Shown: positions 1 to 8,594 of the stretch, piece by piece
Numbering within the stretch: position 1 is the first letter of the stretch
Layout of the letters: the number at the start of each line of letters is the position of its first letter
Assembly (NCBI RefSeq): GCF_003131205.1
Contig: NZ_QFFY01000001.1
Coordinates: forward strand, 620,001-684,000
Length of the DNA: 64,000 bases
DNA from: Occallatibacter savannae
GTDB taxonomy: Bacteria > Acidobacteriota > Terriglobia > Terriglobales > Acidobacteriaceae
Reading direction: 5' to 3'
Notes under the pieces: generated by a model
Seen by the model: the letters and a program-made list of their open reading frames with translations, nothing else
What the model was told of the DNA's origin: nothing
The model's database searches: none
Made by a program: the position numbers and the translations under genes

Positions 1-1377
1 GCACATCGCGTAGTAAGCGATTCGGAAGGCCTGCCTTTGAATTTCGCGCGTTTCCCGAGTCTCCATTAGACTCTTCAGCAACATGGGCAGTTCTTGCCGG
101 GAACGAACCGTCAGGATCGCCGAAGCGTGCTCGTAGATCGCGCGAGATGCAAGCAGGACAGGCTTGCCGATCAACGCCATTTCGAGACCGACGATCGATC
201 CGAAGGTCAGCCCGAAATCCGCTTCGTCCGTGAGCGTATATGCGCTCACGTTGTCTTCGGGCATTACCATGTGCACATTCTTCGGCAGGTCCGGGCGAAT
301 GCGCTGATAGAAATTCAGCTCATTAGTCGCTGCCCCGATATAGGTGTTCCCCGCCAGGTTCGGGTGAACCTTGATGACGAGATGAATACTCGGGTTTTTG
401 CTGACCCACTCGATCACATCCCGTACCCAATCCTCCTGCGACGCATACGGACCCTGCATCAGAGGATCGCCCGCAACCTCATCCGTAGAGGATGTGAAAA
501 GTGCGATCAGGCGGTTGGTTTTCGGTATATCAAGCCGGCTTCGTACCGAGTCCCCGCCAACCGTCTTGCTGAATTGAATCCACGCAGGGTTAGCACCATA
601 CCGCCGTTCAACAAGCCACATGCGTGCGGCCGCGAGAGCTTCACGAGTAAGAGGAACTTTCCCCCACTCTCTCCAGAATAAGGCAAACGGAAGCGGACTC
701 ATGCAGTGAGCATTTGCCCGCACATTCACGTGCTCTCGCTGGTATTCGCCGCGCTCGTGCGTAAGTACCCTCACTCCGCGCGCGACACATATCTCCATCG
801 CTACCCGCGTGATCGACTGGCGGCCATTGAAGACGATCGCCGAATCCACTTCGTTCCGGTCCAGATAGTTGGAAAGTGCAATTCCAACCGTACCCGCACT
901 CACCAGGAAATTGCGGAACACTTTCACTACCGCTTCTGACGCAAGATCAGGCGGGAACTGCCTGAAATAGGAGTTCATTGACGAAATGACCCACTCACCC
1001 AGAGGCCAATCGCGAAACGACACCGAACGGAAAGCCTCCGGCTCAAGCCCCGCCGCCCAGGTCGTTACGTCCTCCCGCTCCTTGCGGGAAACATATTGGC
1101 TTAACCACTCACTCGCGAATCCAGTCGGACCAACATTGCCTCGGGACGCAGCCTGACAGCGCTGGCAAATGTCATCAGGTCTGGGTCCGCCTGCCTTGGA
1201 GAACCAGTGTTGATCGCATTCCGGCAGTCCATCGCAGAGCAGGTAGCGTACGTCCGCCCCGCGTGCACGGCAGGCCTTTGCAATCGTCCCCTCGTAAACA
1301 GAATGGAACGTCCAGAGCGCATAGGGCGAAAACACCAATACTCGCTTCGGCCTTGCGCGCTCTGAGATGTTTTTCAT
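1..1377 (-). CDS. KpsC/KpsS-like capsule polysaccharide transferase, C-terminus cut by window edge
   Basis: Reading the minus strand from an ATG at 1377 gives 459 codons without a stop before the window edge, so the C-terminus is missing. The protein starts MKNISERARPKRVLVFSPYA and has a Rossmann-like first half. The second half carries a nucleotide-sugar-transferase-like core: IHLVIKVHPN, then NVSAYTLTDEADFGLTFGS, then GLEMALIGKPVLL. This order (HPN, then a T/S-rich turn, then GxEMALxGKP) is typical of capsule-synthesis (KpsC/S) and CDP-glycerol-transferase-like GT-B proteins. It probably adds sugars, for example Kdo-like residues, at the cytoplasmic face. It is the last visible gene of the minus-strand locus, about 60 bases after the pyruvyltransferase-like gene. 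The exact donor and acceptor cannot be told. Confidence 0.75.
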   Translation of the reverse strand, partial: MKNISERARPKRVLVFSPYALWTFHSVYEGTIAKACRARGADVRYLLCDGLPECDQHWFSKAGGPRPDDICQRCQAASRGNVGPTGFASEWLSQYVSRKEREDVTTWAAGLEPEAFRSVSFRDWPLGEWVISSMNSYFRQFPPDLASEAVVKVFRNFLVSAGTVGIALSNYLDRNEVDSAIVFNGRQSITRVAMEICVARGVRVLTHERGEYQREHVNVRANAHCMSPLPFALFWREWGKVPLTREALAAARMWLVERRYGANPAWIQFSKTVGGDSVRSRLDIPKTNRLIALFTSSTDEVAGDPLMQGPYASQEDWVRDVIEWVSKNPSIHLVIKVHPNLAGNTYIGAATNELNFYQRIRPDLPKNVHMVMPEDNVSAYTLTDEADFGLTFGSIVGLEMALIGKPVLLASRAIYEHASAILTVRSRQELPMLLKSLMETRETREIQRQAFRIAYYAMC

Positions 1378-1436
1378 GATGCTGATAGCTTAACGGAAAG
1401 CCGACCGCCCTCATGCGCCAAATTAGGGAATTGACA

Positions 1437-2753
1437 TCACGCAGGCTCACTTTGGCTCGCCGTCTCGCCTGTCTCGAGCGAGTCGTGCAAGCGCCGGTAG
1501 GCATCTCGGCTCGCCTCCACCTGGCCCCTGGCCTTGGCTCTAAGCTCGACGCGCAACTCCGTTGACCCATCCCAGAACTGTTCAAGAAGAATTTGTATCT
1601 TCTTCATCGAATCCGCCTCATGCAAGTCGATCACCGCACATCCCTCTCCGAATAGTGCCTGCAGGCCTTCAAACTTCGCCTTATAATACTCGGCTCCGTA
1701 GAGACAGATCGTCGGGATTCCCTGTCCGAGCGCGAAGACCGCGGCGTGATACGCTCCCGCGACAACAACGCGGCATTTTGCTACCTCTTGATAGATGGCC
1801 TCTGGAGAATCGAGGCGTGCCATGGTATCCGCAGTCAAACCGTCGCCCAGGATCTTGGCAATGCTGTCGCGATCGTCGGCCGTCTGGTGCACCGCAATCG
1901 GTAGCGGAACGAGATCAGCCCCCTGCTGTGTCGCGAACTGGCGCAGGCACCGGCTCAACAAATCCGAATGCGAGTCGGTTATCCCTGAGTACGGAGCAAT
2001 CCGAAGATTAATCCCAACGCCGTGCCCGACATCTTCGGATCCTTGCCTTGCGGCAGGCTCAACAGCGTCATCCCCGGTTGTCACAAAGATGTCGTGAGAG
2101 ACGCCAATCTGAGCAGCCAGCACCTCGGCCCCTTGCGTTCCCCGCGAAGCGAGCAGCCGCACTTGCGGCAGAACCTCTCCCATGCGGTTGAGCGTCTCCT
2201 CGTCCGAGATCGGACCAAGCCCCTGGCTGAAAAGCGCCACCGGCTTCCTGCGAGTTAGCACTGCCTCGATGAGATTTAACGCGAAGACGTTCCACTCCCG
2301 GCAACTGTCGGCAAACCCTCCGCAACCCGCAATCACCAGCAGATCGCAGCGCTCCAGCTCACGAGCAAACGCCTCTGTCTTGGGCCCTCTTCCCTCGCCG
2401 TCGTGCAGGCGGAACCGGTTGCGAAGCAAAAAGCTGATCCACCCCGGCGCACGCCTTCGAATGCACCTCTTCGTCCCTCTGATCAAAGCCGTAATCCAAT
2501 CGGGAGTGTGGAGGTGCAGCGGGCCCGTGATCACCCCGTCGCTCAGCCACGTCACCGCGCCCACACGGCAACACGCCTTCGCCTTAGGGCAGAAACGCGC
2601 AAGATTATCCTCTGAGTCGGTTAGAACTAGAATGTCGCTGTCAGGCCAGAGTTCCGCCAGCCGCGAAACCGCAACCTGCAACATGGCTACATCGCCGAAA
2701 TTCTTGTATTCAGCTTCGCCCTGATTCAGTCCAGTGCCGACCAGAATGCGCAT
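1437..2753 (-). CDS. Polysaccharide pyruvyl transferase family protein
   Basis: A 438-residue protein starting MRILVGTGLNQGEAEYKNFGD. The N-terminal glycine-rich turn with NFGD, the central LLVIAGCGGF and ALFSQGLGPI segments, and the late CRVVVAGAYHAAVFALGQGIPTI stretch fit the CsaB/WcaK polysaccharide pyruvyl transferase fold. Members transfer pyruvate from phosphoenolpyruvate to form ketals on sugars, but some relatives act as glycosyltransferase-like proteins, so the chemistry is inferred. It sits between the fused acetyltransferase-peptidase gene (15 bases upstream) and the KpsC/S-like gene. A pyruvyl decoration would add negative charge to the polymer. Confidence 0.8.
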   Translation of the reverse strand: MRILVGTGLNQGEAEYKNFGDVAMLQVAVSRLAELWPDSDILVLTDSEDNLARFCPKAKACCRVGAVTWLSDGVITGPLHLHTPDWITALIRGTKRCIRRRAPGWISFLLRNRFRLHDGEGRGPKTEAFARELERCDLLVIAGCGGFADSCREWNVFALNLIEAVLTRRKPVALFSQGLGPISDEETLNRMGEVLPQVRLLASRGTQGAEVLAAQIGVSHDIFVTTGDDAVEPAARQGSEDVGHGVGINLRIAPYSGITDSHSDLLSRCLRQFATQQGADLVPLPIAVHQTADDRDSIAKILGDGLTADTMARLDSPEAIYQEVAKCRVVVAGAYHAAVFALGQGIPTICLYGAEYYKAKFEGLQALFGEGCAVIDLHEADSMKKIQILLEQFWDGSTELRVELRAKARGQVEASRDAYRRLHDSLETGETASQSEPA

Positions 2754-2768
2754 CGGTTTCAGGCCTTC

Positions 2769-4886
2769 CTACAGAGGCGCATACGCGATGAGCCCCCGCT
2801 TGCTCAGCTCATCCAGAACCGAACGGACCGATTCGGCGGAAATCCCACACATCCTTGCGATCTCGTTAACTGACCGAGTTCCGTCAACGAGGAAAAGCAC
2901 GTCAAAGAGTGCTCGATTCCCCTCCGGGTTTGAGTACGCATCGATGTGAATACCGTAGCGAGAGCAGAAGACCTCACCCCGAAACAAGTTCACCGGCACT
3001 TCATTCGTCTCAATCGCGTCTACCATTCGAAGCACAAGCTCGCATGATTCATGCAGCCTGGCCTCCGATGCAAGTTCCGGCGTGTCACGGCTCGAGTGGT
3101 ACTCCGGGTAGTATGGCCAGCCATTGGATCTCTCTCGAAGTACCCGCGACAACGAGAGCATCGGCACCCGCACCCCGGGCCCGTTAAATTGCCTCTCGTC
3201 ATTCCCCACAACCGTCCTGAACGCGCCAATCCATCCTGTCTCACCCGACTCTGATAGCACTCGCGACAGGCAGCGGTCCATCTCCGTATTTCCGTCGAAC
3301 GAAAGCTGCAGCGCATGCGGATTGTCGAGCCCGAGCATCTCGAGGAATAGCCCGCCGACCATATTTGGAATGAGCTGCTCGTTATGGCTGAGATATGCCA
3401 CCGACCCAATCGTCTCAGGCAAGATCACGAACCGATAGGTATAGCGCGGGTCCGTCCGCTTCAGCAGCTCCTGCATCACCTTGATGCCCACCACCACACC
3501 CGATAGATCGTCGTTCACCATTCCCGGGTGGCACAAATGAGCGCAGAAGACAAAAGTCTTCTCGCTTTTGCCGCGAGCGATGCATTCGCCCACTTTCAAA
3601 GTGCCAAAGCTAAACTCCGAGTCGATAACGACCCGGTATTCCCCATCTGTCAAACTGTCCTTGAGATTCTTGCTGCAGCAGAGTCCCCAGTCGCGCTCGT
3701 AATACTTGAAGATGAACGGAATTGCATCCTCAAGCCTCGGGTGCGTGTGCAGATGATTGAACAGCTCATCGCTCTTCACAACGCCATCAAACGGCAGCGA
3801 GTACGACACGCAGTGCAGTGGATTCTCGCGATACGAAAACAAAACTCGACCGTCGAGTGTCTCAAGACGCGCGTCGCGGCACGTCCACTTCTCCGGCACG
3901 AGCCAAGTCCAGCATTCTGTCCCCGTCGGGTACTCATGAATCTCCAGCGGAACCTGCGTCGCCAGCGCACGCATCGCCGTGTCATAGCCGTCAGAAACGA
4001 TGTCCCTCGGCAAGCGCCACAGCGCAGAGATCATCTCGCTCATTGAAGCCGATGGTGGCAGCTGCACATCCCGCCGTTCACCCGCTTCCCTGCCGCTCGA
4101 GCGCAACTCTCCGGCTGCCATCGACACTTCAGAGCTAAGCAACTCACAGAGATTCGTCATCTCCGCCACAGCAATCTCGCCCGTTCCAAATGGCCGAATC
4201 TGAAGGCATCTCCGGCTCTCGGACGCAATACGCTTCCGGATCTCCGCAGCCGTTCCAGCCAACGCTTCGTTCTGAACGGAAGCGATCCAGCCCTGTCGCT
4301 GCATCCTCCCGTCGCGCACCACTTGCCCTGTAAAGAGCTTCTTATATCTCCAAGGAACCGCAGCTGACCCCTCTACGAAATCGAAGAGGACAGGGTCTTC
4401 CAGAGCCGCGCCGATCAGGCAGACCTTTGCATTCGCCTTCAGAATGCGTTCGAACGCACTATCCGGACCAAAGCTGGTATTCGGCAAGCCGCAAAGCAGC
4501 TTCTCTGACAGCAGACCGACTCCGGCCACAGAATAGATCGGATCCTCCGACCGGATTGCACCTGGATACCTGCGCAGAACCTCCGCAAATTCTGCCTGAC
4601 CGTCCTCATGCCCCGCCAGAGCAGGAGTGTTCTCTTTGTCGAATGCCCTGTACCGATCGAACGAATGAGTGAATGCCGGCGTGAGAAGTGTCCCTTCGCT
4701 TCCAATCACCTCGAGCAGGCATTCGAGCAGCAGCCGGCAGCTCTCCTCCACTGAACTCGCGCCCTCCACTTGCCCGATCGCCGGCAACGAAGCCTGCACA
4801 AACACGACATCGCCCGTACGCAGCCCACAACCTGCCAGCCCCTGCTTCAGATCGCTCTTACTGGACACAAATTCCTTGACTACCAT
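2769..4886 (-). CDS. Fusion: AAC(3)-like acetyltransferase + M28-like (DUF4910) peptidase + winged helix
   Basis: A 705-residue three-part protein. Residues 1 to about 265 resemble the aminoglycoside 3-N-acetyltransferase family (RTGDVVFVQASLPAIG near the start; RSEDPIYSVAGVG at 112-124, where the family usually has His after RSx; here it is Asp). Residues about 285-640 resemble DUF4910/DUF2172 aminopeptidase-like proteins. All likely metal ligands are present: HLCHPG (450-455), NDDLSG (458-463), PETIGS (490-495) and YHSSRDTP (596-603). Residues about 660-705 form a winged-helix-like tail (SVNEIARMCGISAESVRSVL). In glycan loci these families may modify amino groups on sugars; here that is inference. 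The gene lies after the LegC-like aminotransferase, so an acyl transfer or removal step on the nonulosonate precursor is plausible. Antibiotic acetylation is not implied. Confidence 0.8.
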   Translation of the reverse strand: MVVKEFVSSKSDLKQGLAGCGLRTGDVVFVQASLPAIGQVEGASSVEESCRLLLECLLEVIGSEGTLLTPAFTHSFDRYRAFDKENTPALAGHEDGQAEFAEVLRRYPGAIRSEDPIYSVAGVGLLSEKLLCGLPNTSFGPDSAFERILKANAKVCLIGAALEDPVLFDFVEGSAAVPWRYKKLFTGQVVRDGRMQRQGWIASVQNEALAGTAAEIRKRIASESRRCLQIRPFGTGEIAVAEMTNLCELLSSEVSMAAGELRSSGREAGERRDVQLPPSASMSEMISALWRLPRDIVSDGYDTAMRALATQVPLEIHEYPTGTECWTWLVPEKWTCRDARLETLDGRVLFSYRENPLHCVSYSLPFDGVVKSDELFNHLHTHPRLEDAIPFIFKYYERDWGLCCSKNLKDSLTDGEYRVVIDSEFSFGTLKVGECIARGKSEKTFVFCAHLCHPGMVNDDLSGVVVGIKVMQELLKRTDPRYTYRFVILPETIGSVAYLSHNEQLIPNMVGGLFLEMLGLDNPHALQLSFDGNTEMDRCLSRVLSESGETGWIGAFRTVVGNDERQFNGPGVRVPMLSLSRVLRERSNGWPYYPEYHSSRDTPELASEARLHESCELVLRMVDAIETNEVPVNLFRGEVFCSRYGIHIDAYSNPEGNRALFDVLFLVDGTRSVNEIARMCGISAESVRSVLDELSKRGLIAYAPL

Positions 4887-4945
4887 CGTTAGTGGTCTCT
4901 AAAGCTATACCCGTTGCTCATCTCGATCCGCGTCGAAACGTGAGG

Positions 4946-6154
4946 TCAATGACTTCCTGAATTAGCCGCGGCAGCAATCGCCGCAATCACTCGATCCTGT
5001 GCCGACTCCGAGAGACTGATGGAGCACGGCAGGCTGAGCGCGTGATCAGCCAGGTGCTCCGCCACAGGCAACGATAGTTGCTGTGCCCCCTTGTGGGCGG
5101 GCGAAAGGTGAATGGGCTGCCAAAGCGGCCGCGTCTGAATCTTCTGCGACTCCAGCGCCTTGAGAAGCTTCCGTGAGCTCATCCCGAATGCGCCCGGCTC
5201 CACAAGCACCGTGTACATCCAATACGTGCTCTCTGCCCAGGCTGCTTCTCTCATCAGCGTCAGCCCCGACACGTCAGCCAGACCTCGCGCGTACCGAGCA
5301 GCAATCGAGCGCTTCTTCGCGACGTAGCTCTCAAGCAGTTCCATCTGCGCGCATCCAATCGCGGCCAGCACATTCACCAGGCGGTAGTTGTAACCGACCT
5401 CGCCATGAATGTACTCGATCGGATCGTCCTTCGCCTGGGTGGTCAGGTATTTTGCTTTCTTTGCCCAGTCCTCGCGATCTGTAACGATCATTCCACCGCC
5501 GCCAGTGGTGATGATCTTGTTCCCGTTGAAGCTGAATGTGCCGATATCTCCCCACGAGCCGGGGCTCTTACCCCGATACGCCGCGCCAAGAGCTTCGGTC
5601 GAATCTTCAATCACCTTCAGTCCATACTTGCGCGCGACTGCAATGATCGGTTCCACATCGGCCGGATGCCCGAGGCCGTGAACCGGGATGATCGCGGAAA
5701 CACGTCGTCCAGTCTTCCGATTCCGGAGTTCGCCGTTTCCCCACTTGCACTCCTGCTCCAGAAAATGCGCTACCCGCTCCGGGTCCATCTGCCAGTAGTT
5801 CGGCTCCGCGTCAATAAACACCGGCCATGCGCCCGCGTACCGGATCGCATTTACCGGTGCGATAAAGGTAAGCGTTGAGACAAGCACCTCATCCTCTGGC
5901 TGAACTCCCGCAACGAGCAGCGAAATGTGAAGCGCCGAAGTTCCATTCACCGTCGCCACCGCATACTTCGTTCCAGCCTGGGACGCAACCATCTGCTCGA
6001 ACCGTTCTACGTAGGAGCCGACGGACGATACCCATCCCGTGTCGAGGCACTCCTTTACATACTCCCACTCGTTCCCTTTGATCTCGGGAACGGATAGCGG
6101 AACGAACTCCAACCCCGGCTCTGCTGCCTTCGGCTCTGCTTCCACCGTTTTCAT
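4946..6154 (-). CDS. LegC-like DegT/DnrJ/EryC1/StrS sugar aminotransferase
   Basis: A PLP-dependent aminotransferase of about 402 residues. The start of the core (FVPLSVPEIKGNEWEYVKEC, then DTGWVSSVGSYVERFE) is the hallmark of the LegC group, which makes 4-amino sugars for legionaminic acid. The PLP lysine is in FSFNGNKIITTGGGG, and VIEDSTEALGA carries the Asp that contacts the pyridine nitrogen. ATG at 6154 is chosen over a TTG two codons upstream, although an AGAGG lies nearer the TTG. It is followed by the acetyltransferase-peptidase fusion and preceded by the SDR gene, so the three probably handle one nucleotide sugar. Substrate is inferred from context. Confidence 0.88.
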   Translation of the reverse strand: MKTVEAEPKAAEPGLEFVPLSVPEIKGNEWEYVKECLDTGWVSSVGSYVERFEQMVASQAGTKYAVATVNGTSALHISLLVAGVQPEDEVLVSTLTFIAPVNAIRYAGAWPVFIDAEPNYWQMDPERVAHFLEQECKWGNGELRNRKTGRRVSAIIPVHGLGHPADVEPIIAVARKYGLKVIEDSTEALGAAYRGKSPGSWGDIGTFSFNGNKIITTGGGGMIVTDREDWAKKAKYLTTQAKDDPIEYIHGEVGYNYRLVNVLAAIGCAQMELLESYVAKKRSIAARYARGLADVSGLTLMREAAWAESTYWMYTVLVEPGAFGMSSRKLLKALESQKIQTRPLWQPIHLSPAHKGAQQLSLPVAEHLADHALSLPCSISLSESAQDRVIAAIAAAANSGSH

Positions 6155-6172
6155 ATTCAAAACCGCGTACCT

Positions 6173-7141
6173 CTAGTTTCTGTACCGGCTGTCCGCCAGG
6201 TTTGAGATCGCTCCCGTACGAACCATCTTCGCGACCTCCAAGATTCCATCTACCACAGATCGCGTTGTCCTATATCCAAGCTCATTCAGGATGCGGTCGA
6301 ATGAAACCCGGTAATCACGCGGATCCTCGGCCTTATGCACAAATTCGATCTTAGCGTCCGGAACCAGCGGTTTGATCAACTCCACAATCTGCTGCTTCTG
6401 CAGGTTCTGGTCCGTGGAGCCAACATTGAATACGCGTCCACCCACCTTTTCGCCGGGAGAACTCAGCACCAGCGCAATTCCGCGCGCGGCATCAAAAACA
6501 TGCACATACGGCCGCCAGAACTGCTCTCCAAAAACCACAAGGTGCTTCTTTGTAATCATCTCCATCGTAAATTCATTGACGGTAAGATCGAAGCGCATGC
6601 GCGGAGATGCGCCGAATACCGTGGCAAACCGCAGCGGTGTCGGAATCCACTTGTCGTCAGTTCCGCCTTCCAGGAGGGTCTTCTCAACCGCCACCTTGGT
6701 CTCGGCATACAGCGAAACCGGACGCAACTCCGACTCCTCGTTGACGAAACTCGTCGGGTCCGACATCTTTCCATAGTTGCTGCACGTCGACGCGAAAACG
6801 AACCGCTGCACTCCCGCTCGGCGGCTCTCCTCAATCAAGGCGAGCGACGCCTCCAGATTCACGGCCTTTGCCAGTTCCGGTTCGCGAGCGCACGCTGGAT
6901 CCCCCACCACGGCCGCCAGGTGGACGACCGCGTCACAATCCGCGACAGCCTCTTTCCGTTTCCCGGCTTCGCGCACATCGCCGTGCACAAACTCGAAATT
7001 CGGATTCGCCCAAACACCAAGAAGAGATTCTCCGCCATAAACAAGACGGTCCAAAACCCTGACCTTATGACCCGCTCCGAGCAAAAGTGGAGCCAGGCCA
7101 GACCCGATGTAGCCTGCTCCGCCCGTAATAAGAACCCGCAC
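6173..7141 (-). CDS. NAD-dependent epimerase/dehydratase (SDR family)
   Basis: A 322-residue extended SDR protein. MRVLITGGAGYIGSGLAPLL holds the GxxGxxG NAD(P) motif at residues 7-13, and SLYAETKVAVE contains the YxxxK catalytic pair. FASTCSNYG supplies the Ser/Thr of the triad. Extended SDRs of this size act as sugar-nucleotide 4,6-dehydratases or epimerases. Next to a LegC-like aminotransferase it would logically supply the 4-keto sugar (a LegB role), but the sequence does not settle which reaction it runs. The start is GTG at 7141, with GGAG seven bases upstream, overlapping the stop of the nucleotidyltransferase gene by one base. Confidence 0.88.
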   Translation of the reverse strand: MRVLITGGAGYIGSGLAPLLLGAGHKVRVLDRLVYGGESLLGVWANPNFEFVHGDVREAGKRKEAVADCDAVVHLAAVVGDPACAREPELAKAVNLEASLALIEESRRAGVQRFVFASTCSNYGKMSDPTSFVNEESELRPVSLYAETKVAVEKTLLEGGTDDKWIPTPLRFATVFGASPRMRFDLTVNEFTMEMITKKHLVVFGEQFWRPYVHVFDAARGIALVLSSPGEKVGGRVFNVGSTDQNLQKQQIVELIKPLVPDAKIEFVHKAEDPRDYRVSFDRILNELGYRTTRSVVDGILEVAKMVRTGAISNLADSRYRN

Positions 7142-8565
7142 TATAGCGCTCCTTTCGAAACAAGTTCCTGCGCCTTCACGTAATCCTCGTGCCGCCCGAC
7201 ATCGATCCAGTACTCCATGATCGGGAAGCCAACGACCGTCTCTCCCGCCTCCAGAAGCGCGCTGATCAGATCCGTCATATCGAACCTTCTGTCCTCCGGG
7301 ATACGGTCCCAGGCAGCTGGTTCAAGCATATAAGTGCCCGCATTCACAAAGTAGCTGTGACACGGCTTCTCCTCGATCTTTGTAATTCGCACATCATCAC
7401 AGTCGACCACGCCAAACGGCACCTGAAGGTCGTACTTGCGCACTCCAACAGTTAGCATCGCGCCATGAGCGCGGTGGTATTGCAGCATCTGCTGAAACGG
7501 TACACCCGTGAGGATGTCGCCGTTAATCACCAGAAAGGGGCCTTGCGGGCGCGGCATCAGCCGCAAACCGCCGGCAGTGCCCAGCGGGCTTTCCTCACGC
7601 GAATAATTTAGCCGCACGCCAAAGTGCTCGCCGTTCCCAAAGTGCCCCGAAATGGACTCCGGCAGGTAGTGCGTCGTCAGGTTCACGTCGTGAATCCCGG
7701 CTTTCCGTAGCTGCTGAATGATCAATTCAAGCAGGGGCCGCTCCCCAACCGGCAGCATCGGCTTGGGCACCTTCTCCGTCAACGGCAGCAGCCTCTTCCC
7801 GTAGCCGCCGGCCATCACCACAGCTTGCATGTCTGGCAGCGTCTGAGGCAGCAAATCTTTTCTCAACAAGAAATCCACGATCCGGCCTTCGCCATCGACC
7901 AGCGGCAGCTGGTGAATGTCATGCTCATTCATCATGTGCAGAGCGTCAGAGGGTGAGATTGGCTCCGACGCAAACACAGGCTTCTGCGTTGCGATGCTTT
8001 CGCAAGGAGCGCTCAACGGTATCCGCCGGATCACTGCTCTTCGAATATCGCCGTCCGCAATTAATCCCCGAAGCTTATTCTCAGAGTCGCACACAACCAG
8101 GGCGCCCGTTCCGGCCTCGTTCAGCTGAGCCATCGCATCAGCGATGCTCGCCTGCGCCGAAATGCAAACTCTGCGGAGCCGATCCCGTGACTCCACCTCA
8201 AGCTGATACTCCTCAACGACATCTTTCCGGAGCAGGAAGTCGACCAGCACTCCGCCTTCGTCCACGACCGGGAGCTGGTGAATATCGAACTGATTCATCA
8301 CCTGCAGTGCGTACGCCGCTGTTGCAGGACTGCTCGCGATCACCGGCCTCGTGCACGCAATCGCAATGCACGCGTCCTCCAGCGAGTGCCCGTTCAGAAC
8401 GGCCCGCCGCAGATCGCCGTCAGACAGCATCCCAACCAGCTTGCCATCGTCGTGGCAGAGTGCCAGCGCGCCTGTGCCCGCCCCATCCAGCGCCTTCGCT
8501 GCATCGCGGATGGGTGCCGACGGCGAGAACATCACGCTTTTCAGATCGATCTTGAGGTCGTTCAT
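7141..8565 (-). CDS. Nucleotidyltransferase with two tandem CBS-pair (Bateman) modules, PtmE-like
   Basis: With the ATG at 8565 the protein has 474 residues. The longer frame to 8778 would overlap the upstream gene by 184 bases and is rejected. Two CBS pairs occupy about residues 10-118 and 131-237. They end alike (IHQLPVVDEGGVLVDFLLRK and IHQLPLVDGEGRIVDFLLRK), so one arose by duplication of the other. Residues 246-474 are an NTP-transferase domain with the signature GGYGKRLLPLTEKVPKPM (253-270). PtmE of Campylobacter legionaminate synthesis combines CBS and guanylyltransferase domains, so a GDP-amino-sugar pyrophosphorylase role fits the neighbourhood. CBS domains usually bind adenine nucleotides, which suggests allosteric control. 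Confidence 0.88.
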   Translation of the reverse strand: MNDLKIDLKSVMFSPSAPIRDAAKALDGAGTGALALCHDDGKLVGMLSDGDLRRAVLNGHSLEDACIAIACTRPVIASSPATAAYALQVMNQFDIHQLPVVDEGGVLVDFLLRKDVVEEYQLEVESRDRLRRVCISAQASIADAMAQLNEAGTGALVVCDSENKLRGLIADGDIRRAVIRRIPLSAPCESIATQKPVFASEPISPSDALHMMNEHDIHQLPLVDGEGRIVDFLLRKDLLPQTLPDMQAVVMAGGYGKRLLPLTEKVPKPMLPVGERPLLELIIQQLRKAGIHDVNLTTHYLPESISGHFGNGEHFGVRLNYSREESPLGTAGGLRLMPRPQGPFLVINGDILTGVPFQQMLQYHRAHGAMLTVGVRKYDLQVPFGVVDCDDVRITKIEEKPCHSYFVNAGTYMLEPAAWDRIPEDRRFDMTDLISALLEAGETVVGFPIMEYWIDVGRHEDYVKAQELVSKGAL

Positions 8566-8594
8566 CTTTGGACCCGTGTGCTCAGCCTTGCGCG

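Noticed and set aside
1562..2724. Several plus-strand open frames opposite the pyruvyltransferase-like gene
   Set aside because: They overlap a well-supported minus-strand gene, have Arg/Ser/Pro-rich composition typical of antisense frames in GC-rich DNA, and show no motif.
2769..4886. Aminoglycoside resistance gene
   Set aside because: The N-terminal part is only family-level AAC(3)-like, lacks the usual His in its motif, and sits in a sugar-biosynthesis locus.
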